The translations under genes and the position numbers were made by a program. 64,000 nucleotides of DNA from Kiritimatiellaceae bacterium (GTDB taxonomy: Bacteria > Verrucomicrobiota > Kiritimatiellia > Kiritimatiellales > Tichowtungiaceae). Location: NCBI GenBank assembly GCA_013141415.1, contig JABFQY010000001.1, forward strand, positions 248,001 to 312,000. The letters run 5' to 3'. Below the pieces are notes generated by a model. It worked only from the letters and a program-made list of their open reading frames with translations. It searched no databases and was not told the DNA's origin. Position 1 is the first letter of the stretch. Every line of letters begins with the position of its first letter. This document shows, piece after piece, positions 42,295 through 52,342 of the stretch.

Positions 42295-44763
42295 ATGAAA
42301 AAACTGGTCATCGTAGAGTCTCCCGCCAAGGCGAAGACAATTAACAAATATCTGGGCGATGACTATATCGTCAAAGCGTCGATGGGCCATGTGCGCGACC
42401 TGCCGCAGAAAAAACTCGGCGTGGATGTTGAAAAAGGCTTTGAGCCGGAATATGTCAACACGACCGGCCGGGCCAAGGTAATCACCGATCTGAAAGCCGC
42501 GGCCAAGCAGTGCGACGAAGTGATTCTGGCGCCCGACCCGGACCGCGAAGGAGAGGCGATTGCCTGGCATCTGTTTGAACTGCTCAAGAAAATCGTTCCG
42601 CCGGAAAAATTCAGCCGCGTAACCTATAACGAAATTACCAAGCCGGCGATTAAAGAGGCGTTTTCCAAGCCCGGCGCGATCGATATGAATCGCGTCAACT
42701 CACAGCAGGCGCGCCGTGTACTCGACCGGCTGGTCGGTTTTAAAGTCAGCCCGCTGCTTTGGAAGCAGGTTCGCGGCGGCGTCAGCGCAGGCCGTGTTCA
42801 GTCGGTAGCGCTTCGTCTGGTTTGCGAGCGCGAAAACGAAATTAAGAATTTCAATCCTGAAGAATACTGGATGCTCGGCGCGAATGTTCGCAAGCTGGTT
42901 AATCCGCGCGATCCGTTTGCCGTCAAGCTGGCGCAGATCAACGGCGAGAAAGCTGAAATTAAAAGCAGCGAACAGGCGGCGCAGGTTCGCGCCGAACTCG
43001 AAGCGAGTTTGTTGCACGTTGCACGGATCATCGAAAAAGAAATTCAGCGCAAGGCTCGCGCTCCGTTTATCACCAGTTCGCTTCAGCAGGCGGCGTCCAG
43101 CTTTTGCGGATTTGCTCCGGCCCGCACCATGAGTATCGCGCAGGCGTTGTACGAAAACGGGTTGATCACCTACATGCGAACCGACTCGTTCAATATTGCC
43201 AAGAGTGCGCAGGAAGCCTGTCATGCATTTGTCACTGCGGAATACGGCGCGGACTATCTGCCCGAGAAGCCGAACTTCTATAAGAGCCGCGGCAATGCGC
43301 AGGAAGCGCACGAAGCGATTCGTCCCACCGATGTTACGCAGACGCCGCAAGGCCTCTCTAATCTAAAACCGGAAGAGCAAAAACTCTACAAACTCATCTG
43401 GGAACGTTTTGTGGCCAGCCAGATGGTGCCGTCACGCATTGCCCGCCGCACGGCGGAAATTGAAACCGCCGGAGCCAACGTCTATCTGTTCCGCGCCACG
43501 TCTTCGGAAATTGTTTTCCCCGGCTACATGCGCGCCAGCGGAATTGAAAAAGCTGCCGACAAGAAAAACGAGGACGACGAGGAAGAAAACGAAGAAGTCA
43601 AACTTCCGCCGCTGACCGAAGGTGAAAAGCTGGATTGCGTGGAATGGCTTGGCGAACAGAAATTCACCAAACCGCCAGCGCGCTACAGCGAGTCGGCCTT
43701 AATTAAGGCGCTCGAAGAAAACGGCGTCGGTCGTCCGAGCACCTACGCGCAAACACTGGCGACTCTTGATAAACGCGAATACGTCACCAAAGAAAAGCGC
43801 TCGCTGGTTCCGACAGAAGCCGGGATGCGCGTCTGCGAATTTCTGGTCGGCGCGCTCGATCCGCTTTTCAACGTTAAGTTCACTGCGGAAATGGAAGAGA
43901 AGCTCGACCGGATCGAGGACGGTTCCGTCGAATGGGCCGACATGATGCAGACGTTCTATACGCAGTTTCTTGTCTGGCTCGAAGGTGCGCGCGATATGGC
44001 CGATGCCGGTGAAACCCAAAACATTCTCGCGGCGCTCGATCAGGTCAAGGAGTGGACCGAGCCGGTCAAGCGCGGACGCCGCACCTATGACGACCGCGAA
44101 ACGGTGCAGTCGGTGCGCGAAAAATTCGCGGCTGACGGACAAATCACGACCCGGCAGCAGCAGATGCTTCATAATCTGGCCTGCAAGTACATGAGTCAGG
44201 TCAGCGGCGATCAGGTGAGTGCGCTCAAGCTTGAAAAACCTGAAGCGGCTTCCGGTGAAACCGTCCGCAAGCTGGAACTGCTGGAACACGTCCAGTTCGC
44301 CGAAGCTCGCAAGGTCGGCAAGAAAACGTACGACGACAAAAAGTTTTGTGAGTCGTTGCGCCAGCAGGTGCAGGGCGGACGCAACCTGAGCGAACGCCAG
44401 CTCGCCGCACTCGACTCTGTGCTGACAAAATATTCCGAGCAGGTTCCTGACTTTGAAACGATCAAGGCGAGCCTCAACATGGCCGCCAAACCTGAAACGG
44501 CGGATTCTGGTCTGACCGGCGCATTGCTCGAACTGCTCAAGCCGATTCAGGTGTGGAACCCGCCGGTCATGCGCGGAAAGCGCGAGTTCAACGACCAGAG
44601 CTTTTACGAATCACTGTCCGGCCAGTTCGGAACAAAGGGCGCGCTGTCTGAAAAACAGGTTGCTGCGCTCAAGAAGATTGTTTCCCGCTATGCCGCGCAG
44701 ATTCCGGATTTCGACTCCCTCCGCGAACAGTACGGCCTTCCTGAACCAAAAGTGAAGAAGTAG
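42295..44763 (+). CDS. topA: DNA topoisomerase I with unusual C-terminal repeats
   Basis: The 822-residue type IA topoisomerase relaxes negative supercoils. The Toprim domain (about 1-130, VIVESPAKAKTINKYLG and DPDREGEAIAWHL) and the active site GLITYMRTDS with Tyr293 are clear. After about residue 600 the usual zinc ribbons are missing. Instead three copies of about 50-80 residues occur, each with a basic start (RGRRTYDD, VGKKTYDD, RGKREFND), a Leu/Arg helix and KY.xQ. End of dprA is 9 bp upstream; xer follows after 11 bp. Confidence 0.93.
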   Translation: MKKLVIVESPAKAKTINKYLGDDYIVKASMGHVRDLPQKKLGVDVEKGFEPEYVNTTGRAKVITDLKAAAKQCDEVILAPDPDREGEAIAWHLFELLKKIVPPEKFSRVTYNEITKPAIKEAFSKPGAIDMNRVNSQQARRVLDRLVGFKVSPLLWKQVRGGVSAGRVQSVALRLVCERENEIKNFNPEEYWMLGANVRKLVNPRDPFAVKLAQINGEKAEIKSSEQAAQVRAELEASLLHVARIIEKEIQRKARAPFITSSLQQAASSFCGFAPARTMSIAQALYENGLITYMRTDSFNIAKSAQEACHAFVTAEYGADYLPEKPNFYKSRGNAQEAHEAIRPTDVTQTPQGLSNLKPEEQKLYKLIWERFVASQMVPSRIARRTAEIETAGANVYLFRATSSEIVFPGYMRASGIEKAADKKNEDDEEENEEVKLPPLTEGEKLDCVEWLGEQKFTKPPARYSESALIKALEENGVGRPSTYAQTLATLDKREYVTKEKRSLVPTEAGMRVCEFLVGALDPLFNVKFTAEMEEKLDRIEDGSVEWADMMQTFYTQFLVWLEGARDMADAGETQNILAALDQVKEWTEPVKRGRRTYDDRETVQSVREKFAADGQITTRQQQMLHNLACKYMSQVSGDQVSALKLEKPEAASGETVRKLELLEHVQFAEARKVGKKTYDDKKFCESLRQQVQGGRNLSERQLAALDSVLTKYSEQVPDFETIKASLNMAAKPETADSGLTGALLELLKPIQVWNPPVMRGKREFNDQSFYESLSGQFGTKGALSEKQVAALKKIVSRYAAQIPDFDSLREQYGLPEPKVKK

Positions 44764-44774
44764 AATCCGTTGCG

Positions 44775-45728
44775 ATGAACGCAATTGCAGATCCTTGTGT
44801 GGAGCATTTCGTTAAATATCTCCAAGGGGAGAAAAACGCCTCGGAGCATACGGTCAGCAATTACCTGATCGACATCCGGCAGTTCATCGAATTGATCTGG
44901 GGCGAAGAGGCGAAGCCGCCGTATAACTGGAAAGAGGCCGATCGGCTCACCGCCCGCAAGTTTCTCGTTTTTTTTCAGAAGCTGGAAATGGAGCCGACGA
45001 CGACGAGCCGGAAGCTTTCCGCGTTGCGTTCGTTTTATAAATTTATGGTGCGAGAGGAATATGTGCCGCTCAATCCGTTCAGCGGATTGCATCTGCCGAA
45101 GAAAGGCAGTTATCTGCCCGCCGTTCTTTCGGTCAATGAAATCGAGCAGCTGCTGGCGGCACCGCATGCGATGGCGGCGGCTGAAAAACCGCTCGGCCTG
45201 TTTCAGGAATATATTCCGGTGCGCGATACCGCCATTCTCGAAGTGCTTTACAGCACCGGCATGCGTATTGGCGAGCTGGTGACGATGACCGAATCCCGCA
45301 TTGATATTCTGTCCGGTATCATCAGCGTGCTTGGCAAAGGTAAAAAGGAACGGCTTTGTCCGCTTGGACGTCCGGCGGAGCGGGCGTTGCAGAATGCGCT
45401 GGCGTGGCGGCAGGATATCTGGCTGTCGCTCGGCGTGAAGGGCGACCTGCGGCGCGCAATTTTCCTGAACAAGCATGGCGGGCCGCTTACCGCGCGCTCC
45501 ATTGAGCGGATGATGAAGACATATGTCGGATATTGCGGACTGAAGCCGACTATTTCCCCGCACGCGATGCGCCATAGTTTTGCCACGCACCTGCTGGATA
45601 ACGGAGCCGACCTGCGCAGTGTGCAGGAACTGCTTGGCCACGCCAGTCTGTCCACCACCCAGATTTACACCCACGTTTCGGTTGAGAAGCTGAAGAAAGT
45701 TTATGAAGAAGCACATCCGCGCGCTTAG
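44775..45728 (+). CDS. Tyrosine recombinase XerC/XerD
   Basis: The 317-residue recombinase resolves chromosome dimers at dif. The SAM-like N-domain covers about 1-110. Catalytic residues are in STGMRIGEL (Arg), the Lys beta-hairpin KGKKER, HAMRHSFATHLLDNG (His-x-x-Arg), GHASLSTTQIYTHV (His and nucleophile Tyr). XerC cannot be told from XerD by sequence alone. The location next to topA and dprA is common. Confidence 0.9.
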   Translation: MNAIADPCVEHFVKYLQGEKNASEHTVSNYLIDIRQFIELIWGEEAKPPYNWKEADRLTARKFLVFFQKLEMEPTTTSRKLSALRSFYKFMVREEYVPLNPFSGLHLPKKGSYLPAVLSVNEIEQLLAAPHAMAAAEKPLGLFQEYIPVRDTAILEVLYSTGMRIGELVTMTESRIDILSGIISVLGKGKKERLCPLGRPAERALQNALAWRQDIWLSLGVKGDLRRAIFLNKHGGPLTARSIERMMKTYVGYCGLKPTISPHAMRHSFATHLLDNGADLRSVQELLGHASLSTTQIYTHVSVEKLKKVYEEAHPRA

Positions 45729-45835
45729 GCAATGACGATTTATGATTGCCGATTGCAGATTGAACTGGCCAGAACGGCTTTGAATATGGACATTAGAGCG
45801 GTTTTAAATCGAAAATCATCAATCCAAAATCCTAA

Positions 45836-47116
45836 ATGCCTATGATTTGGTTTTTATACAACCTGTTTTTCCCTTTGGTGTTTCTGCTGATGCTACCGAA
45901 GTTTATTTCGCGCATGATGCGGCGCGGCGGCTATCGTCGGCACTTTGAACAGCGGCTCGGCATCTATGGCCACGGAACCGCCGCTCGGCTGGCGGAAAGT
46001 CGCCGTATCTGGATTCACGCCGTCAGTGTCGGCGAGTTGTTTGTGGCGCTTCGCTTTATCGAAGAATACCGCACGGCTCATTCCGAAGCACTGTTCGTCG
46101 TCAGCACCAACACTTCAACCGGCCACACGCTCGCCGAGCAGAAGATGGATCGGCGCGATGTGCTGATTTATTTTCCGCTCGATCTGCCGTTTGTAATGCG
46201 ACGTGTTTTCAATGCGATTAATCCGCTCAAACTGATTCTGGTCGAGTGCGAGTTCTGGCCGAATCTGGTGCGGGAGGCGCATAAACGCGGCATTCCGGTT
46301 GCGCTGATTAACGGGCGGATTTCCGACTCGTCGTTCAAAGGGTACATGGCACTCCGTCCATTCACCCGCCGGTTGCTGGCTCTGATCAATCCGGTTTGTA
46401 TGCAGGGACGGCAGGATGCCGAACGCATCATCGCTATGGGGGCTCGGCCAGAGACCGTGAAGACGCCTGGAACGGCCAAGTATGATCTGCCGCCGCCGGA
46501 AGCGAATGCCGGCGCTGTCGCCCGCGCAGTGCTCAAAAAGATTTCGATTCCGGAAAATGCGCTGATTCTGCTCGGCGGTTCAACCTGGCCGGGTGAAGAA
46601 GAGGCTCTCTGTAAAATTTATAAAACGTTGCGTACGCAGCATCAAAATCTTTTTCTGGTGCTGGTTCCGCGCCATGCCGAGCGCCGTAATGACGTGGCGG
46701 AAGCCATCCGGTCACAGGGACTTTCGCTGGTACTGCGCAGTCAGATGGCGGGCGGCGCGGCGAAGTCCGATGTGCTGGTCGTGGACACCACCGGCGAGCT
46801 GATGAGTTTTTATGCCGCTGCCGATGTGGTGTTTGTCGGCAAGAGTCTTTGTGAGCACGGCGGACAGAATCCGATTGAACCGGCGCTGTTTGGCAAGGCG
46901 GTCGTTGTCGGCCCGAATATGGAAAACTTTCCGGCCGTGATGGACGACTTCCTTTCGGCGAACGCCATCCGGCAGGTTACAGACGTCCAAGCTTTGGAAA
47001 AAACCGTCGCCGAACTGCTGGCTGATCCTTCGGCCCGCGCCCAGCTCGGCCAGACCGCTCGCGGCGTAGTGGAATCCCGCCGCGGGGTTATTTCCCACAT
47101 GGTGGCGGCCATCTGA
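45836..47116 (+). CDS. waaA: 3-deoxy-D-manno-octulosonic acid transferase
   Basis: The 426-residue GT-B glycosyltransferase adds Kdo to lipid A at the inner membrane. An N-terminal anchor helix, then IHAVSVGELFVALRFI, VVSTNTSTGHTLAEQKM, IYFPLDLPFVMRR, ECEFWPNLV, PRHAERRNDV, and the sugar-nucleotide site GKSLCEHGGQNPIEPALFGK are all family motifs. An in-frame ATG 6 bp later could also be the start. With lpxA it supports a lipopolysaccharide outer membrane. Confidence 0.93.
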   Translation: MPMIWFLYNLFFPLVFLLMLPKFISRMMRRGGYRRHFEQRLGIYGHGTAARLAESRRIWIHAVSVGELFVALRFIEEYRTAHSEALFVVSTNTSTGHTLAEQKMDRRDVLIYFPLDLPFVMRRVFNAINPLKLILVECEFWPNLVREAHKRGIPVALINGRISDSSFKGYMALRPFTRRLLALINPVCMQGRQDAERIIAMGARPETVKTPGTAKYDLPPPEANAGAVARAVLKKISIPENALILLGGSTWPGEEEALCKIYKTLRTQHQNLFLVLVPRHAERRNDVAEAIRSQGLSLVLRSQMAGGAAKSDVLVVDTTGELMSFYAAADVVFVGKSLCEHGGQNPIEPALFGKAVVVGPNMENFPAVMDDFLSANAIRQVTDVQALEKTVAELLADPSARAQLGQTARGVVESRRGVISHMVAAI

Positions 47117-47120
47117 TTTG

Positions 47121-47573
47121 TCAGATTACTTTCCCGCCAACAGCGGTGACGGACTGGATAATCAGGTTGAGGTCGCTCTGACCGCGCATTCCGCTGACAC
47201 CCGCAGAAAGACGTGTTCCGTCCGCCAGCATTACCGGAAGTCCGCCTTCCCAGCCGATAAAGTCCGGATGCATGATTCCGTATTTTGATGGATCAATCTG
47301 TTTGGAGTAAACGAGCTCTTCATATTTACCGGTCGCGATACCGGTCATCCACACCTGACTGGCCTTGCGCCAGGCGACCTGAAAACTGCCGCGCCGTTTC
47401 ACTTTGTTTTCGCCCCACATGGTTCCGTACACATGGCCGTTTTCGTCAATGATGCACATGGATACGTTGCCTTCACTGCCGCGATCGGCAGGGTCTTCTA
47501 AAAAAACGGGAAGGCGTTTTCCGGCTTCCTGCAATATCTGATCTATTTTGTCTGACAGTCGAACGGTACTCAT
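47121..47573 (-). CDS. GlcG/HbpS-type heme-binding-like protein
   Basis: The 150-residue protein has SMCIIDENGHVYGTMWG, VAWRKASQVWMTGIATGKYE and GGLPVMLADGTRLSAGVSGM, the GlcG/HbpS (DUF336) pattern. The role is uncertain; relatives bind heme or degradation products. The ATG follows AAAGGAG. Gene ends 4 bp from the waaA stop in a tail-to-tail arrangement. Confidence 0.8.
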   Translation of the reverse strand: MSTVRLSDKIDQILQEAGKRLPVFLEDPADRGSEGNVSMCIIDENGHVYGTMWGENKVKRRGSFQVAWRKASQVWMTGIATGKYEELVYSKQIDPSKYGIMHPDFIGWEGGLPVMLADGTRLSAGVSGMRGQSDLNLIIQSVTAVGGKVI

Positions 47574-47719
47574 GGAGGTCTCCTTTAGTGCGGAATTTAA
47601 AGCTCCGGATGGAGGCAAAGCAATTGTTTAACGCCGAGCCGTACCTTTTTTGGACTCGATTTGTAATTGTTGCTTTCGGCAGGGTTGGTGTAGGGTTACC
47701 CGCGAAAAGGAACTGATTC

Positions 47720-48058
47720 ATGGCTTCATCCGACATTTACGAAGTAAAAGAACCTTCGTGGGCAAAGAAAGCGGAGGCAACTGCATCGCAGCATCACCGT
47801 CGTCGTCGGCACAACAAAAGCTTTGACGAAACGGCTGGAGTTGATATTTCCGGCACGCACCGCCGCCGCAGTCATAACAGCGGGATGCGCCGGTTCCGGC
47901 ACCGGATGAAACAGCCTGAATTTAGCAGAAAATTCTGGTTCATCACGCTGGGGTCGGCGGGATTGATTTTGCTTTTATTGATCTTCTGGGATCTTTTCTT
48001 CCGTTATCCGAAGCAGCTTGATCCTTCGCCGAGCACTTATCCGGCGAGACTGAAGTAA
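47720..48058 (+). CDS. Small membrane protein with basic, His/Arg-rich head
   Basis: A 112-residue protein: a strongly basic N-terminal half (HHRRRRHNKS, THRRRSHNSG) followed by one hydrophobic helix (about 73-93) and a short tail. It may sit in the membrane with the basic end in the cytoplasm. No family is recognised. AAAGGA precedes the ATG. It is convergent to the M50 protease (5 bp gap). Confidence 0.65.
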   Translation: MASSDIYEVKEPSWAKKAEATASQHHRRRRHNKSFDETAGVDISGTHRRRSHNSGMRRFRHRMKQPEFSRKFWFITLGSAGLILLLLIFWDLFFRYPKQLDPSPSTYPARLK

Positions 48059-48062
48059 GTTT

Positions 48063-48839
48063 CTACTGCCAGTTTTTAAACAGGTCGTTGAAAAAAGCGT
48101 TGGTTTTGTTTTTCCACTTTTTCCAGAACGGCGGAGCTTTGCGCGCGTAGGGCGGCGGACTTGCCTCAAAGTCCGTGGGCTGGCTGGCGGTAAACCAGTC
48201 CTGACTCATCTGCTGCATATAAACTGCACGGTATTCCGCGCCCGCCGCCTGATAAATAAACACCGCAATCAGGACGAGAATCCATTCGTGGTAATACAGT
48301 CCGAAAATTCCACCGACGACCGCCATAATCCGCCCGATACGGGCAGCCAGTTCAGTGGCCTTGAGGCGTCCAAGCCGCGGCGTCAGTAAGGCGCGGAAGA
48401 TTCGTCCGCCGTCCATCGGGAACGACGGAAGCAGATTGAACAGACCGAGCATCAGGTTGATGCCGGCCAGACTGGCGAACAGCATCACCAAAAATCCGGT
48501 TTCGTATAGAAACCAGAACAGACCCGCCAGTGCAAAGCTGGTCAGCGGTCCGGCGACCGCAATCAGAAACTCGTCCATCGGCCGTGACGGCAGACCGCTC
48601 ATTTTGGCAACGCCGCCGATCGGCAGCAGCATGATTTCATGTACGCGACATCCTTTGCGGATCGCCACCCATGAATGACCCAATTCATGAAGCGCGATGC
48701 TGGCAAAGAGTCCAGTCATATAAAGGACGCCCAGAAGACTGAACTTAAAGGCGGCGAAAATGAGCAGGATAACCAGCGTGATATGCATCCGCACCGGGAT
48801 GCCCATAACTTTTGTGAGCAGATAGGAACGCTTAATCAT
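48063..48839 (-). CDS. M50 (SpoIVFB-like) membrane metalloprotease
   Basis: An approximately 258-residue site-2 protease family member with six hydrophobic segments. The zinc site is HELGH near residue 51, the third ligand in NLLPSFPMDGG near 135. A C-terminal cytosolic tail is basic and Pro-rich. The ATG chosen has AAAGGA at 7 bp; an ATG 21 bp upstream keeps the frame. Distinct from the M50 gene at 12 kb. Confidence 0.85.
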   Translation of the reverse strand: MIKRSYLLTKVMGIPVRMHITLVILLIFAAFKFSLLGVLYMTGLFASIALHELGHSWVAIRKGCRVHEIMLLPIGGVAKMSGLPSRPMDEFLIAVAGPLTSFALAGLFWFLYETGFLVMLFASLAGINLMLGLFNLLPSFPMDGGRIFRALLTPRLGRLKATELAARIGRIMAVVGGIFGLYYHEWILVLIAVFIYQAAGAEYRAVYMQQMSQDWFTASQPTDFEASPPPYARKAPPFWKKWKNKTNAFFNDLFKNWQ

Positions 48840-48909
48840 AAAAAAATCCTTTGTTTGCATAGAGTGTTGAGGCTTTAAACAGGGCTGTCAAGTTTGCGGG
48901 TTCGGAGGA

Positions 48910-49990
<1,081 letters not shown>

Positions 49991-50009
49991 GCTGACCTGT
50001 CTCAGTGCC

Positions 50010-50040
50010 AAGCCGCTCCGGTTTCCGGGGCGGCTTTTTT
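50010..50040 (+). terminator. Intrinsic terminator of gapA
   Basis: AAGCCGCTCCGG pairs with CCGGGGCGGCTT, followed by TTTTTT, 19 bp after the stop codon. Confidence 0.9.
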
Positions 50041-50170
50041 GTGTCCGGATTTTTCCGGCGGTCGGAAGTTAAGAAAAAGGCTGGCGGTCAGTGCGCGGAA
50101 CCGGAAAGATGCCGCCCGGTTTTATTACGAATAGCTAATATCAAATAACTAATAACCAAGGTCTTCCCCC

Positions 50171-51268
50171 ATGTCTTTTGAAAGCGGCTCCATCAGTTTC
50201 CGTATGTTCTATGTCCCCGGCGAGCTGCCGGTGGATATCTATGAAAAGTTTGCCGCCGACGTGCTCGGCTCGGTCGATTACCTGCTCGACGAAGAAATCC
50301 ACGGCTGGGTCGGCCACCGCCATCTGCTCGACCGCGACATCAACGAAGGCTCGGCGTGGCCGTCCGGCTTTCTGCGTCTGACGCTTTGTCAGGCCCAGCG
50401 GAAAATTCCCGCCTCGCTCCTGCGCGCCGAGTGCCGCATGGAAGAACTGGCCCGTATGCAGGCCGAGCACCGCGACTACGTCAACCGCGCCACCCGCAGC
50501 GAAATCAAAAAGCAGGTGACGGAACGGCTCCTGCCGCAAATGCCGCCGCAGCTCAAAGGGATCGACTTTTGTTACGACCCGAAAGAAAAAATTCTCTACG
50601 CCTCCGCGCTGTCCGAAAAACAGCTCGACGCTTTTCTGATCAACTTCGGCAAAACCACCGGCGTCAAACTGATACCGGTCGAGCCGGTTTCCGCCGCGTG
50701 GAGCGAAGCGCGCTGCCGCGCCGACCAGTGGTCGCCGTGGAGCTTCGCCGCCGAGCAGTGGGCCGACTGCACCCCCGGCCGCGAATTTTTGATGTGGCTC
50801 TGGTTTATGTCCGAAGCCAAAGGCGGCGAAGTCGATCTGCCCGAAGGCGGAAAATTTGCCGTGCTGGTTGAAGGGCCGCTGCTGTTTGATCAGGAAGAGC
50901 AGGGCGAAACCGCCATCCGTAAAGGCGAACCGATGCTCAGCGCCGAAACGCGTGCCGCTTTGCTCAGCGGTAAAAAACTGCGCCGCGCCAAACTCACGCT
51001 GGCGCGCGGCGAAGAGTGCTGGACGGTTACGCTCGACGCCGATTCCTTTGCTTTCCGCGGTATCAAACTGCCGCCGACCGAAGCCATCGACGCCGAAGGC
51101 CGTTTTCAGGAACGGATGGAAATGCTCGAAACCTTCCGGCAGGCGATCCTCGGCCTCTACTGCACCTTCGCCAAACTGCGCGACGATAAAGGCGCGTGCA
51201 AAAAACTCGATGCCGAAATGAAATCCTGGATGTCCGCGCGTCCATCCCGCAAGCTTACTGAGGGTTAA
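50171..51268 (+). CDS. RdgC-like recombination-associated protein
   Basis: A 365-residue cytoplasmic protein. The segment TPGREFLMWLWFMSEAKGGE near residue 200 is close to the EFLTWLW motif of RdgC, a ring-shaped DNA-binding regulator of RecA. The two-fold beta layout is compatible. The N-terminal part (FRMFYVPGELPVDIYEKF) is only loosely like RdgC, so the assignment is tentative. A REP-like pair begins 8 bp past the stop. Confidence 0.6.
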   Translation: MSFESGSISFRMFYVPGELPVDIYEKFAADVLGSVDYLLDEEIHGWVGHRHLLDRDINEGSAWPSGFLRLTLCQAQRKIPASLLRAECRMEELARMQAEHRDYVNRATRSEIKKQVTERLLPQMPPQLKGIDFCYDPKEKILYASALSEKQLDAFLINFGKTTGVKLIPVEPVSAAWSEARCRADQWSPWSFAAEQWADCTPGREFLMWLWFMSEAKGGEVDLPEGGKFAVLVEGPLLFDQEEQGETAIRKGEPMLSAETRAALLSGKKLRRAKLTLARGEECWTVTLDADSFAFRGIKLPPTEAIDAEGRFQERMEMLETFRQAILGLYCTFAKLRDDKGACKKLDAEMKSWMSARPSRKLTEG

Positions 51269-51275
51269 TGTATTC

Positions 51276-51331
51276 TGGAGGGCGGCGCTCCGTCGCCGCC
51301 GGAGCCGGTTTCGACAGAGCGAAACCCTCCA
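51276..51331. repeat. REPIN-like inverted pair (GGAG head)
   Basis: The unit TGGAG-GGCGGCG-CTCCGT-CGCCGCC is followed, after a 6-bp spacer, by an inverted unit reading TGGAG-GGTTTCG-CTCTGT-CGAAACC. Head and loop are conserved while both sides of the stem change together. Confidence 0.8.
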
Positions 51332-51333
51332 GT

Positions 51334-51762
51334 TCAGTTTTGGATATTGGGAACGTGTATCATCGCAAACAACTGCCCAAGCGTTACATCCGGATCAATC
51401 ACCGTTGCGAGATCGAAGTTGTACACCTTTTTCAGATTTTTGGAAAACGTCTCGATCTCCAATGAATCCAGCCAGCCTTCCGAAGGATAAAGGGCGCGAT
51501 ACACGTCCATAACTTTGTCGTCGGGGGCGAACTTGAGTCGTTGCTGGTCTTTGAATGCGAACCCATCAACAAATGTCTGTAGAAATTTACGAAGCTCATC
51601 CTTTGGAGCATCTGGAAAACGACTATGCCAGTTGGCTCCGGTGCAGGTTCTATCCCAATACCGCTGAAGCCGCCGTTTGCTTTCGCGTTCAACGGGAATC
51701 GTCGCGATCAGTATCACTACTCCAATGATCACAGCAGCGGCTATGAGGATGATGTTTTTCAT
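51334..51762 (-). CDS. Membrane-anchored protein with acyl-carrier-like C-terminus
   Basis: The 142-residue protein has one N-terminal helix (NIILIAAAVIIGVVILIAT) and a soluble domain. The C-terminal part, GWLDSLEIETFSKNLKKVYN followed by FDLATVIDPDVTLGQLF, recalls the DSL motif helix of acyl carrier proteins. Whether the serine could carry phosphopantetheine is unknown, and a DUF1493-type unknown family is an alternative. Start codon shares one base with the upstream stop. Confidence 0.65.
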   Translation of the reverse strand: MKNIILIAAAVIIGVVILIATIPVERESKRRLQRYWDRTCTGANWHSRFPDAPKDELRKFLQTFVDGFAFKDQQRLKFAPDDKVMDVYRALYPSEGWLDSLEIETFSKNLKKVYNFDLATVIDPDVTLGQLFAMIHVPNIQN

Positions 51763-52232
51763 TACTTAAAAAACCGAATGGAGCAGGGGTAAGGCCAGAC
51801 TTCGCCGTTACCGGCTTTGATGGCGCCGATGATCGGGAAGATGATGCCGACAATGCCCACTATGAACAGCAGGGGAAATCCAATCAGGATAAAACAGAGC
51901 GGGACGATGAGGAGCAGCAGGACGAATTCGGTGAGAATCCAGTTCATGACGATTTTTCCGTGCCGGTCGATGATCGCGGATTGATCTTTTTTGACCTGCC
52001 AGAGGACGAGCGGAACGATCAGTCCGGCCAGTGGAATGATGTAGGTGAAAAACTGCGAGAGGTGGATGAACAGTCCCCAGGTGTTCACATCCAGCGGGGC
52101 GCATGGAGGCGCTGGTTCCGCCAGACGGTTTTGCGTCAGCAGGGATTCCTTGGCGGTCTGATATTCCTGTTCGGAAATGGCGCCGGACTGTTTGAGGTCG
52201 TTCAATTTCTGAATCTCATCGGCAAGGCTCAT
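51762..52232 (-). CDS. DUF4870 membrane protein with SHOCT-like N-terminus
   Basis: The 156-residue protein starts with a short SHOCT-like motif (IQKLNDLKQSGAISEQEYQT), followed by LSQFFTYIIPLAGLIVPLVL and DRHGKIVMNWILTEF, the DUF4870 pattern (three to four helices). Function unknown. It shares a base with the downstream membrane-anchored gene, so they form a two-gene operon, divergent from the YdbH-like gene. Confidence 0.8.
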   Translation of the reverse strand: MSLADEIQKLNDLKQSGAISEQEYQTAKESLLTQNRLAEPAPPCAPLDVNTWGLFIHLSQFFTYIIPLAGLIVPLVLWQVKKDQSAIIDRHGKIVMNWILTEFVLLLLIVPLCFILIGFPLLFIVGIVGIIFPIIGAIKAGNGEVWPYPCSIRFFK

Positions 52233-52342
52233 GGTGTCTCCTTGAATAGTTGGCAGAACGGCTCGTTCTTAACACGTCGGCAGTCGCCGGGCAATAAAGA
52301 GATTTTCCAAGCCTCGGAAACCCGATAGAGTGCCAGCCGAAG

